From positions 1,013,713 through 1,060,359 of the forward strand of contig NW_006920873.1 of NCBI RefSeq assembly GCF_000417875.1: a stretch of 46,647 nt of DNA, in the 5' to 3' direction. The DNA is from Pseudozyma flocculosa PF-1. Taxonomy: Eukaryota; Basidiomycota; Ustilaginomycetes; Ustilaginales; Ustilaginaceae. The notes under the pieces were generated by a model. It saw nothing but the letters and a program-made list of their open reading frames with translations, did not search any database and was not told the DNA's origin. This document shows, one piece after another, positions 1-8,641 of this stretch (its first letter is position 1; every line of letters begins with the position of its first letter). Position numbers and translations under genes: made by a program.

Positions 1-519
1 ATGCACTCGCCGACGTCGTCGACGCGCGCGGCGCGTTCGCGCCAGACGTCGGGCTTTGCGGGCGCTACGCCGTCGTCGTCGTCGCTGCTCCGCACGCCCG
101 AGCTGCAGCCACGCCGGCCGAGCACGTCGTCGCTGCGAGGCAGCCGGTACGACTTTGACGACCCGCCGACCTCGTCCAGCCCGTTCCCGCGCACGCCCAC
201 GTTCGACACGGGCAGCCCGCGGTACGGCGGCCCGTCGGACCGCAGCGCGGGTCGTCACCACCCGCCGCTCGGGCTGGGCCTGCCACCGCCGGCGTCTTCG
301 TCGCGCCTCAGCAAGCACTCGAGCGGTGCGGCCGGTCCGGCCACGACGACGGCGCTCTCGTCGAGCTACAGCGCCAACAGCGTCGACCTCAAGGACCGCG
401 TCATCGGCGGCGGCGGCGGTCCGCCCGCCTCGACCGGCAAGGCGAGGCAGGTGTCGAGCGAGATGCCCTTTGGCCTCGGCATCGGCTTTGACCTCGACGA
501 GGTGCTCGACTGGTCCTAG
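1..519 (+). CDS. 3' end of a Ser/Pro-rich low-complexity protein (5' truncated)
   Basis: The frame is open from the first base to a TAG at 517-519 (172 residues). It probably continues upstream of the window, although base 1 happens to be an ATG. The visible part is rich in Ser, Pro, Thr, Gly and Arg, with phosphosite-like SP/TP and RxxS motifs, and looks intrinsically disordered. Only the last dozen residues look ordered: GLGIGFDLDEVLDWS, an acidic/hydrophobic C-terminal tail that could be a short binding motif. Codon use (G/C at third positions) matches the confident genes in the window, which supports it being coding. I do not recognise the family. It could be the disordered tail of a cytoskeletal or signalling protein, but nothing here decides that. 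Confidence 0.55.
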   Translation: MHSPTSSTRAARSRQTSGFAGATPSSSSLLRTPELQPRRPSTSSLRGSRYDFDDPPTSSSPFPRTPTFDTGSPRYGGPSDRSAGRHHPPLGLGLPPPASSSRLSKHSSGAAGPATTTALSSSYSANSVDLKDRVIGGGGGPPASTGKARQVSSEMPFGLGIGFDLDEVLDWS

Positions 520-1009
520 CGACGCGGCGGCTGCGTCGCCCGGGTCGTCCGGTCGTCCTGGGCCAGCCGACGACGACGCTTCTCTTCTGTCTTTGTCGTG
601 TCGATGCGCTCCTCTTGGCATCGCTTCCTTTTTCCCCCTTCCGCGCTCCCCTTGACCCCATCGCCCTCTGGCCAGCGTCGATGACGACGACGCTGAGTTT
701 ACGGCCCTTCCCCACCCTCCTTGCACTCGCCCCCTAGGTCGCCTCTCTTCCTGTTCGCAAGGCCACTCACTCTGCCTGCCATCTGTAGCTTGTCTCGACC
801 CCACTACTCATCCTCGCGAGGGCCGCTCGCCGTCTCTCTGTTTGTCTAGCTGTAATCTTGTCGTAGCCCTCCTGCCGCTCGTCTTGCGGCGGCCCCTCAT
901 TTTGAAATCCACATTGAGCGTTCGAGCTCCTCGCCTTGCTGCGTGCGCGATGGTGAGGTCGTGTGGGCCAGGCCGTGCCCCCGTGTCTGTGGAGGACAAG
1001 GCTCGTGAT

Positions 1010-1345
1010 CGAAGCGGCGAGGCTGAAGGCGAGCTTGAAGGCGAGCTGGAGGGTGAGGACGAGGGTGAGGTTGAGGCGAGGGCAGGCGAGGGCCAGCTTG
1101 AGGACCAGCTTGAGGGCGAGGACGAGGGAGAGGGCGAGGCGAGGGAGAGGGCGAGGCGAGGGAGAGGGCGAGGGCGAGGGCCAGCTTGAGAGCGAGGGCG
1201 AGAGCGAGGGAGAAGGCGAGGGCGAGGGCCAGCTTGAGAGCGAGGGCGAGGGCGAGAGCGAGGGCGAGAGCGAGGGCGAGAGCGAGGGCGAGAGCGAGGG
1301 CCAGCTTGAGGGAGAGGCTGAGGGCCAGGCTGAGGGCCAGGCTGA
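1010..1345. repeat. Degenerate hexamer minisatellite (GAGGGC/GAGAGC type)
   Basis: About 330 bases are built from 6-base units such as GAGGGC, GAGAGC and GAGGCG, with interspersed CAGCTTGAG variants. The + strand is strongly purine-rich (G and A, with roughly one C per unit). Frames through it encode only Ser-Pro-Leu or Arg-Ala-Glu periodic peptides on both strands, so I read it as a tandem repeat and not a gene. Confidence 0.85.
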
Positions 1346-2456
1346 GGACCTGCGTGGCCCCTCCGTCGACAGCAGATGGAGGGCTGGTCGTTGTCGTTGA
1401 GAGAAAGACGGGGCAAGGTAGCAGAGGAAGAGGAAACGAGCGACGTCGCGTCTTCCCTTGGCCTCTCCCGTGTTCGACTTGATCGATGTGCTCTGCGAGG
1501 CGAGACCGACGTCGACCGTGGCCCTCGACCTCGTCCTCGTCCTCGTGCTGGTCCTATGCGGGGATCGCGTTGGAAAGGGCTGCGTCAACGTCGTCGAGAT
1601 CCGGGATACTCATCAGGCCTGCCCGAGTGTGCAGTGACCGACTCGCGTCGCGTCGCGCCCCCCTCGGCGTCCGCGGTAGCTAGATGGCATCAGATCCGTC
1701 CGTCCAACGCGTCTTGTAACCAGATGTGCGAGGACGGCCGCCCGTGCGCCGGTCTGAATGATAGAGGTGGCGAAGAGGAGGGGAAGGAGCTGGATGTCGC
1801 ATCGACCGCGTCGAATCGTGTGGGGCGATGCCGGGCGATGCCTGACGTTGAAGGGTTCGACAACGTCGCCCGAACGAATGGCGCACCGAGCAGCGCATGG
1901 GTGAAAAGGCTGCACTGCGGGAGGGGTAGGAGGATGTCGTGGTGCTCGGCGTGGACAGAGTAGAGGCACCGATCAAATGGCGGCGATGGCGGTGGGAGAA
2001 TGTGGTATGCACGTCCGCGGCAGCACGATGGCTCGCCCGTCGATCGCGAGCAGGCAGCCTCGCCTCGGCACGCTTCTGAGCCTTCGACAACATGCCGCGG
2101 TCCGAGTCGCGGTGCGGCGCGGCAGATCGTTGGGCTGCACTACGCTGCGAGGCGGTAGGTGAATGCCGATGTGTGGCGCTCTGCGAAGAGAGACCGGGGA
2201 TACGGACCAAGCGTACGTGAGGATGGAACGGTACCTCGGCACGATGTCGAGCCCCGTTCGTCTCGATGTCGGCCGTCCCGCCACGTCTCTGTACCCTCGT
2301 TCGAGGATCGAGGGGCGGACGCCTCTCGATGACTAGGTATGCATGCGTCGCAGTGAAGGTGAGGAAGTAGGGAGCGAGGGCGGATGGTGGTGGAAAGAGG
2401 AAGCGGAGCGAGGCTACCCACCCCCACTTCCGACGCCGCTTTGCTGGCTGGCCAAA

Positions 2457-2480
2457 CCAGGCCAGGCTAGGCTAGGCCAG
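2457..2480. repeat. GGCCA/GGCTA pentanucleotide array
   Basis: Short array of GGC(C/T)A pentamers. It is one member of a family of similar arrays dispersed through the intergenic DNA of this window. This is the only clear copy in a convergent (3'/3') region. Confidence 0.7.
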
Positions 2481-2719
2481 ACAGGCAAGGGGCGTGGACC
2501 GTGCACGCTCGCCGCTGCAGAGTGGAGGGCAAAGGCAGCGGCAGCGCCGCGAGACAAGACGGACGGACCGACCGACCGACAGCGGGGGCTGGGCTCTTCT
2601 CTAGCTATGTAGCTGCTGCTCGCCCGCGTCGAAGGAAAGAGTTGGCCTTTTTGCAGACAGGATGACCGCAGCTGACTCGCTCGATGCAACGCTAGCCATC
2701 CATCGGCCAAGAAAAAGGC

Positions 2720-4738
2720 TCAGTCGAGGTTGTCGATACCCCACACCTCCTCCTCGCCCCGCTGCTCGGCCGCGGCGAGGACGAGGCTGGGTGGCGGTGC
2801 TGCGCGGGTACGACGCGGCGACGGCGTCGATCCGAAACCATCGCCGTCCCTGTCGCCGTCCCTGTCGACGTCGGGCGAGACGAGCTCCGTTTGCTGCGCA
2901 TCCCATGCCTCGACGCTGAACTCGATGTCGCCATCGACGTCTCTGCCCTCGCCATCGCCCTCGTGTCCTGCATCTCCTTCTTTGACCGGGGACCAGCCCG
3001 GCTCAAAAGACCACTGCCTTCCACGCTCCGTGCGGTCCATCATCCACCGTCCAAACAGGCTCGGATGTGCCGCCCTCGACGTCGTCATCCTCGTCGCTGC
3101 TTCCTCTTCGGCGCCGCTTCCACGCTCCCTGGCCGTAAGGAGCTGGATCCGCAGCAGCGAGAGCGACGGCGATGCAGCAGTGCCCGCCTCTCCTCCATAC
3201 ACCTCCTCGTTCGACGTCGACGAGCGTGAGCGCAAACTCGGCCTGGGTCGGTGCAGCGCACGCAACCAGGGCCGATAGCGGTCCGTCCAGCCGACGTACT
3301 GCCGGTTGTCGTGGCCGACGACGAGCAGCAGCCGCAGTCGGCGTGCACCGCTCACCAGCGTCTGCAGCACGTTGCGACGGCCAGCGAGGTCAAACGACGC
3401 GTCGGACCAGCTCACCGCATCGTCGCCGTCGTCGACACCAGCGCCGCCTTCGAGGCCCGTCGCGTTGTTGCCCTGCTGCACCACCAGCGGCATAATGAGC
3501 GCCAGCTGCTCGAGGCTCGGGAGCGACGCCAGCGCGCGCGCCGTCGCCTCGGTGAAGCGGAAGCGCGGACCGTACAGCTGAAGGTGCGTCAATGCCGCCC
3601 AGCGACCGTTCGAGGGCGAGGTGGACGGGGATGGGGTAGGCGCCCAGAAGGCGTCGTTGAACTGGCCGGCGTAGACGCTCAGGTGGCACGAGAGGTGGCG
3701 CACCCGCGATGCGAGGACGTCGAGCTGTCGCTGCTGCGATCGCTCCTCTTGCAGTCGCTTGGCCTGGCTGGCTGCGCTGGAAACCGACAGCGACGAGGCT
3801 GGCCGAGGCGACAGCTGCTCTAGCGCCCGTGGCATGCACTCCAGGGACAGCGCCTCGATCTGCAAACACGTCGAGAGGATGTGTCGGAGCGAACGGAGCG
3901 TGGCCCGCTCGAAACGAGCCTGCGCCTCGGCGGCGTCGTAGAGGGCAAAGCGCTTCGCGGGGGGGCTTCTTGCTGCGCATGCGTAGCTGCCTGCGCTGGC
4001 GCTGTGGTCGTCTGCGCCTTCGTTGCCATGGGCGCTCCTCGTCGAGTGTAGCCTCACGTCGAGCTTGCGCAGGCGTGCGCTGGCCAGGGCACGGAAGCCA
4101 TGTCGGTCGCGCTCGAGGGCGGCGCGCAGGGATTCGACCTGCGATGCACCGTAGAGGCGCACAGAGGGAAGGAGGAGCGTGGCGAGGATGGATCGATGGC
4201 AGGCGAGGTCGACGCAGCAGAGTGCCAGCACACGCTGGATCCTATTTGAGCGGGACGTTGCTCCTCTGCCAGAGTGGAGCGGGTCGTCCTCATCGAGTAT
4301 CGAGGAGGCGGCGAGGCATACGATCGAGGTGGTGAGCTCGGCAGGTAGGCGAGGCGGGCCGAGTCTGGTGGCAGCAGCCACAGCCGCCGGCGGTCGGTGG
4401 GCAGTCGATGCGGCGGTGGGTTTCGAAAGATCCAGCGGTGATGCTGCTGATGGTAGCGGGGCCAAGTTGGTCCACAGATCGGTCCGGCCGCCCCCGATGA
4501 CCTCGATATGCTGCTGCTTGCAGAGATGCGACCTCGACTGCTGATGCGGGTGGTGGTGGCTGAGGCGCTGCCTGCGTGTGGGAGACTGCGAGGGCCTGCG
4601 TCGAGACGCCAAGGGCTGGGTCGAGTTGCGTGTAGGCGACGAGTGCGATGGTTGCGACGGTGACTGGGGCGGAGGTGCGTTCGAGGACCACCAGCTTGGG
4701 CTCAGGCTCGACCAAGAGAACGAGGCGGGGGACATGGG
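2720..4738 (-). CDS. F-box/LRR-like hypothetical protein
   Basis: An open frame on the minus strand ends with TGA at 2722-2720. It is open up to 5023, but the first codon there is TTG. In-frame ATGs lie at 4969 and 4738; I take 4738 (672 residues), and the start is uncertain. After a Ser/Pro-rich N-terminus comes LPAELTTSIVCLAA, which resembles the start of an F-box. Leucine-rich segments follow (LTHLQLYGPRFRF, LPSLEQLALIMPL), similar to the degenerate LRRs of basidiomycete F-box-type proteins. The C-terminus is acidic and Gly/Asp-rich. If it is an F-box protein it would present substrates to an SCF ubiquitin ligase. The family call is tentative: the F-box is weak and there is no clear catalytic motif. 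A 5' intron shortening the N-terminus is possible. Confidence 0.6.
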   Translation of the reverse strand, partial: PMSPASFSWSSLSPSWWSSNAPPPQSPSQPSHSSPTRNSTQPLASRRRPSQSPTRRQRLSHHHPHQQSRSHLCKQQHIEVIGGGRTDLWTNLAPLPSAASPLDLSKPTAASTAHRPPAAVAAATRLGPPRLPAELTTSIVCLAASSILDEDDPLHSGRGATSRSNRIQRVLALCCVDLACHRSILATLLLPSVRLYGASQVESLRAALERDRHGFRALASARLRKLDVRLHSTRSAHGNEGADDHSASAGSYACAARSPPAKRFALYDAAEAQARFERATLRSLRHILSTCLQIEALSLECMPRALEQLSPRPASSLSVSSAASQAKRLQEERSQQRQLDVLASRVRHLSCHLSVYAGQFNDAFWAPTPSPSTSPSNGRWAALTHLQLYGPRFRFTEATARALASLPSLEQLALIMPLVVQQGNNATGLEGGAGVDDGDDAVSWSDASFDLAGRRNVLQTLVSGARRLRLLLVVGHDNRQYVGWTDRYRPWLRALHRPRPSLRSRSSTSNEEVYGGEAGTAASPSLSLLRIQLLTARERGSGAEEEAATRMTTSRAAHPSLFGRWMMDRTERGRQWSFEPGWSPVKEGDAGHEGDGEGRDVDGDIEFSVEAWDAQQTELVSPDVDRDGDRDGDGFGSTPSPRRTRAAPPPSLVLAAAEQRGEEEVWGIDNLD

Positions 4739-5622
4739 CTGGACCAGGAGAGACGAGACGAGACGAGACGAGGGCCGCAGGGAGAGACGGGGTGTCAAGG
4801 CAAGGAGGTGACGGGAAGGCGGAACGTTTGTGGATGCGGTGTCGGTCAGAACCAATGTCGGTGGAATACTTGATGGTGGTGGGCTGAAGCAAAGTCTCGA
4901 CGACGACGCACGCCGCCCTCGTCTGCGCCTCCACTCCCCACCGGCCAGCCGGACGGCGTTGGCCCCCATCACGCGCACACGTCGCCGACACCGGCCCCCG
5001 ACCCCCCCGCACAGAGTTGCCAACTAGACGAGGCTCACACACCGAGCAACGCTGGCCCGCGGGCAGACCTCGTGTCGCGGGCCACCAAGATCCGGATAGC
5101 AAGTCGAGTTGCGCTTGTTGCGACGAGGGCCGACGGGATTCAGAGAGGTATCAATTGTACAGCTGCTTGCCAGTCGGACTGGCGGGAGAAAATCGAGTGA
5201 AAAAGAGAGATAATGGCAAGGAGCGAGAGAGCCATGCGAGCCGAGGCAGAGGGTGGGGAGTGCAACGATGCCACAGTGCCACAGAATGGGGCCAAAAAGG
5301 AGTGAGGGGTGGGCAAGGTCGGCGACCGAGTCGATGCGCGCTGTGCCACGAGGCCAGCGACACCTTGTCCTCGATGACGGCGATCGCGGCCGCCCCAGTG
5401 CCCCCGGATGACGATCCAGGACACGCCCAAAGAGCTACCGCCTAGAGCCATCGGCAGGCTCTTGAATGCAAGTCTTAGCCCGGGTGCGAGCGCGTGGACA
5501 GCGACGAAACGAGCGACGCCGTCCGACATTGGCAGCGAACGACACCTTGGCATCGGTCCGAGTCGCTTGGCCTCTACCGTCGGCCGGGGCCACTGCTGGC
5601 CATCGTGTGCGCGGCCGCCTTT
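4739..5622. other. Intergenic region between the F-box-like gene and the G-gamma gene
   Basis: Both neighbours are on the minus strand, so this holds the 5' flank of the F-box-like gene and the 3' flank of the G-gamma gene. The first part may still be its coding N-terminus or 5' UTR. A short AGACG tandem repeat lies near 4750-4773. No other gene is supported. Confidence 0.5.
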
Positions 5623-6012
5623 CTACATGGCCACACAGCTGCACCCGCTGCCAGGAGGGGCGTAGGGGTCCTCGCGCTTGTCGACCTGTCCCCACACCGA
5701 CGGGACGAGGTAGTCGCGCGTCGACTTGCAGTAGTTGATCAGGCTGTCGAGGCCAAGGGCAAGATGGCACGAGGAGAGAGGCCGACAAGCCGTTCCGTGT
5801 CAGCTCACGCCACGCTGCACCGAGGCTGCGCGTTGGCCACCACGGGACACGCCCGACCGCCACCCGACCGCCGCTGCCTGTACTCACCTCTGACTTGCCT
5901 CCGAGACGCGGATCCTGGGGCGGTCAAGGTCCTCTTTGAGGCGCTGGTTGTGCTCAGTGAGGCGGCGGAGCTTGAGCTCGGACATTGACTGCTTGTGCGG
6001 CTTGACGTTCAT
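5623..6012 (-). CDS. Heterotrimeric G-protein gamma subunit (two exons)
   Basis: Exons are 6012-5888 and 5743-5623, giving 81 residues. The 144-nt intron has a GTGAGTA donor, a CAG acceptor and a GCTGACA branch-point-like site. The first exon holds the GGL-type helix: [19 protein letters not shown] followed by [11 protein letters not shown]. The second contains the conserved gamma-subunit block [19 protein letters not shown] and DPYAPPG. It ends in C-S-C-V-A-M: the CaaX box CVAM predicts farnesylation at Cys78, and Cys76 is a candidate palmitoylation site. Family knowledge: fungal Ste18/Gpg-type gamma subunits pair with the G-beta propeller and anchor it at the plasma membrane for pheromone and nutrient signalling. 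Length and gene structure fit the family well. No single open frame covers the gene, so ORF scans miss it. Confidence 0.93.
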
Positions 6013-6568
6013 TGTGGCTATCGGGCTGACTGACCGGTGACCGGTGGACAGGCAGAGTCTTCGAGGATGGCGAAGATCGGACGGTGGAGAGAGTCCTTAG
6101 GCCGAGCTGGCTCCTCTCGTCGACGAAGAGGTCGAGGGCGGTCTGGCAGAGACGTCGTCTAGCTTGGGTCTGCCGAGGATGCGCTCAGAAGGATAGGCTC
6201 GAAGAGCGTGGTAGCAAGGCGAGGGGCTGGTGCGCGAGACTGTGGAGTGGTCGAGCGAATGTGCGCTTGGCAGACAAGAAGGGGGTGACGTGGTGATGGC
6301 GGCAGCGGCGGTGGTGACGGCGGTGGTGTTGGTGTGGGCCAAAGTCGGAGGAGGCGTGCTCTCTCTGGCTTCCCCTGACGCCCCGCTCGCCCTGCCTTTC
6401 CCTGCCCTGCCAGGCCTCTCCCCCTTGGCGTGCCCGCCGGCCTAGCGTGGGGGCGTGCGTCGAAGCGAGCCCAGCAAGGGGGCCTGGGCGGCAGCGGAGC
6501 CGAGAGTGCGGTTCGCCTGCCGCATTTAAAGTAACATATATGCACATTTTGAACTGGCTGTCACACAA
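6013..6568. other. Intergenic region between the G-gamma gene and tRNA-Leu
   Basis: This is the 5' flank of the minus-strand G-gamma gene and the upstream side of the tRNA gene. Open frames here are short and compositionally biased. An unusually AT-rich patch (6524-6556, including taacatatatgcacatttt) lies immediately before the tRNA. I see no other gene. Confidence 0.5.
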
Positions 6569-6677
6569 GGCAAGATGGCCGAGTGGTTAAGGCGCAGCGT
6601 TCAGGCTTGTCTGATGTCAAGAGTTCATTTGAGTTCACCGCTGTCTTCGGGCGTGGGTTCGAATCCCACTCTTGTCA
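6569..6677 (+). tRNA. tRNA-Leu(CAG) with a 32-nt intron
   Basis: The 7-bp acceptor stem pairs GGCAAGA (6569-6575) with TCTTGTC (6670-6676), with one G-T wobble. The discriminator is A6677, the leucine identity base. The D-arm (GCC...GGC), anticodon stem CAGCG/CGCTG (6595-6599 / 6639-6643) and T-arm GTGGG-TTCGAAT-CCCAC are intact. A short variable arm (tcttcgggcg) is present, as in class II tRNAs. The anticodon is CAG at 6602-6604, reading CUG codons. The intron is 6606-6637, directly after position 37. Intron bases CTGA (6611-6614) can pair with TCAG (6601-6604), as expected for the anticodon-intron helix recognised by the tRNA splicing endonuclease. A T-rich run follows downstream (ttcttttgtcttttttat), a good RNA polymerase III terminator. 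Confidence 0.95.
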
Positions 6678-6700
6678 CAATTCTTTTGTCTTTTTTATCT
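6678..6700 (+). terminator. RNA polymerase III T-run terminator after tRNA-Leu
   Basis: T-rich tract with runs of four and six T within about 25 bases of the mature tRNA end, a typical Pol III stop signal in an otherwise GC-rich region. Confidence 0.75.
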
Positions 6701-6826
6701 CTATTTTTGCGCCGCTCGAGGAGGGAGTACATCGTTGCAGCTGCTGGCCCTTGGACGGTGGTGGCCGAACCCCAGCAGGGCTGGCGTTGGGAAGGCTGAC
6801 TTTTTGCCGCTCGTCGTCTGCGTTGC

Positions 6827-6844
6827 GCCAGGCCAGGCCAGGCC
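6827..6844. repeat. GGCCA pentamer array upstream of the Nudix gene
   Basis: Three consecutive GGCCA-type units about 140 bases 5' of the Nudix start codon. It belongs to the dispersed pentamer family described in the findings. Confidence 0.7.
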
Positions 6845-6982
6845 GTGCGCGTCCTCCACATTTTTGGTTTAGAGCGCGGGATGGGGGAAGGCGCAGGCCG
6901 TCATCGAGCGGGGCTGGGCTGACCTCGCCGTCGGTACTGTGTTACCGCATCGCACCTCCCCTCGTCGTCCGTCTTCGCCACC

Positions 6983-7922
6983 ATGACCGCCCGCACGCTC
7001 AGCCTCAGATCGCTCGCACACCTCCATCCCTCCCTTTCCACCCGCAGCCTCGGCAGGATAGGACCGTACCGCATCGTAACCTCCAGCCACACCGCCACCG
7101 CCACCGCCACGGCCATCGGCACCCGCTCCATCCACCGACTCGCCTCGGGCAAAATGTCGAGCCAGGACGCCAAAGTGCTGTCCTCTTCTCCTCTGTCGTC
7201 GTCGGACTCGAAATGGGTGACGCTCCGTTCGATCGCATGGGTGGATCCGACGGGAAAGGAGCGCAAGTGGGAGTCGGCGGACCGGACCACGCGCCGGGGC
7301 GCCGTGGACGCGGTGGCCATCCTGCCCCTCATCCACCGGCCCGAGCATGCGCCGTCAATCCTGCTCATCTCGCAGTTCCGCGCGCCCGTCGGTAAATCCG
7401 TCATCGAGCTCCCCGCCGGTCTCGTCGATGAGGGCGAATCCGTCGAGATGGCCGCACTGCGCGAACTCGAAGAAGAGACCGGGTACGGAACCACCAAAGA
7501 TGGCGCAGAGGTCGAGATCCGCAGAACCTCGCCCGTCCTCTTCAACGATCCAGGCCTCACCGGTAGCAATATGCAGCTCTGCATCGTCAAGATCAAGATG
7601 CAAAAGGGCGCAAAGGACCCCGTCGCCAAGCCAGAGGAGGGAGAGTGCATCGAAAAGTACCTCGTCGACGCTACTCGCCTCTACGACGAGCTTCTTGGTG
7701 AGTCCCTTGGCGACAGGCTGCCTCCGTCCCAGGGGGGGGTCAGACACGTCGTGTGTCGGGTTGATGTCGGCCAGTCGTCGTGCCGCTGGGGGCGCTCGTC
7801 GCTGATGTCCTTCTTGCCCGTCCCTCGCCCTCGCGCAGCATTCGAGAAAAAGGGCTACGCCATCGACGCCCGTCTGGCCCATCTCGCCGCGGGCATGCAG
7901 ATCGGCGGAACCGCCAACCTCT

Positions 7923-7924
<2 letters not shown>
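6983..7924 (+). CDS. Nudix hydrolase, ADP-ribose/ADP-sugar pyrophosphatase (NUDT5/Ysa1-like)
   Basis: Exons are 6983-7697 and 7839-7924, giving 266 residues. The 141-nt intron is a multiple of three, so the frame reads through it, but GTGAGT/CAG borders and the sensible junction LYDELL-AFEKKGYAIDARLAHLA support splicing. The Nudix box (G-x5-E-x7-REL-x-EE-x-GY) lies at residues 146-168, with its catalytic glutamates intact. It is preceded by the beta strands VDAVAILPLI and ILLISQFRAPVGKSVIELPAG typical of ADP-ribose pyrophosphatases. These cleave ADP-ribose to AMP and ribose-5-phosphate. Residues 1-57 are rich in Arg, Ser, Thr and Ala and nearly free of acidic residues, like a mitochondrial presequence. 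A second ATG at 7154 (Met58) would give a 209-residue protein of normal family length. The context of the first ATG (gccaccATGa) is strong. Confidence 0.9.

Positions 7925-7962
<38 letters not shown>
7923..7962. repeat. (AGCC)10 tetranucleotide microsatellite
   Basis: Ten perfect AGCC units that begin inside the Nudix stop codon (tAGcc) and run into its 3' UTR. Confidence 0.95.
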
Positions 7963-7963
<1 letters not shown>

Positions 7964-8641
7964 CTGGCGCGGTGCAATGCAATGCAATCCACCAGACCCC
8001 TGACCGCGGCCTCGCCCTGCAGCCAAGATGGTGGGACCGTCGTGCGTTGCTTGAAAGTGATAAGAGACGGAGAGAAGCGAGGATTGGAAACGGCGGCAAA
8101 GAGCCAAGGCGAATGGCGGACAATAAGAGTTTGGGACAGTGAGCGGCGATGAGGAGCGGCAGAACATGTGCGTGGAGGGGAAGAGGGAGAGGGAGGGCGG
8201 CGATGAATGAACGTGGAGCGGGCCAGGACGAGCTGGCGACTGTGTGTGTGGGGGGTGCGATGCAAGGTTGGAGGCGGGACGTGCGTGCTTGGAAAGTCGA
8301 CGACCGCAACAGGCTCCCCGGGGGGCCAGCAGAGCCGCCACAAGGGTCTCGGCGATGGGCAGCCAAAGCCGCCCCAGACGAGGCGTCTTTTTAGCAACGG
8401 GCTAAGTCGGCTGCGAGGAAAGAGGGGAGCGCGCACGACCCAAAGGGGAGCCTCGAAGATGGTCAGCGAAGGAGAGGGGGGGTATCTGAGGACGAGGAAA
8501 GCATGTTTTGTAGGCCATGATGCGGGCCGTGATGCGGCCGTGTCGCTCGACGAGGGCCGCACAGCGACAAAGGCAGGGGCGGGCGGCAGCGCGATCCGAC
8601 CAGCCGACCGGCTAACCGCAGAAGGGTCGGGCGTACCACCT
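7963..8641. other. Convergent intergenic region (3' flanks)
   Basis: This lies between the Nudix gene (+) and the unknown 566-residue protein (-). It starts directly after the AGCC microsatellite. I see no gene; it should hold both 3' UTRs. Confidence 0.55.

Larger units (their letters stand above)
520..2719. other. Gene-poor region between two convergent genes
   Basis: No convincing coding gene is visible. Open frames here are overlapping, Arg/Ser/Pro-biased and occur on both strands, as expected for GC-rich non-coding DNA. The stretch holds the 3' flank of the first gene, a hexamer minisatellite (1010-1345) and a pentamer array (2457-2480). It lies between a + strand gene and a - strand gene, so it is mainly 3'-flanking sequence. 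Confidence 0.6.

Noticed and set aside
767..1588. 273-codon frame of Ser-Pro-Leu repeats
   Set aside because: It is generated by the hexamer minisatellite; other frames and the opposite strand are equally open, so there is no coding signal.
4739..5023. Upstream extension of the F-box-like protein to 5023
   Set aside because: The codon at 5023 is TTG, not ATG, and the extension is compositionally like non-coding DNA. An ATG at 4969 remains possible.
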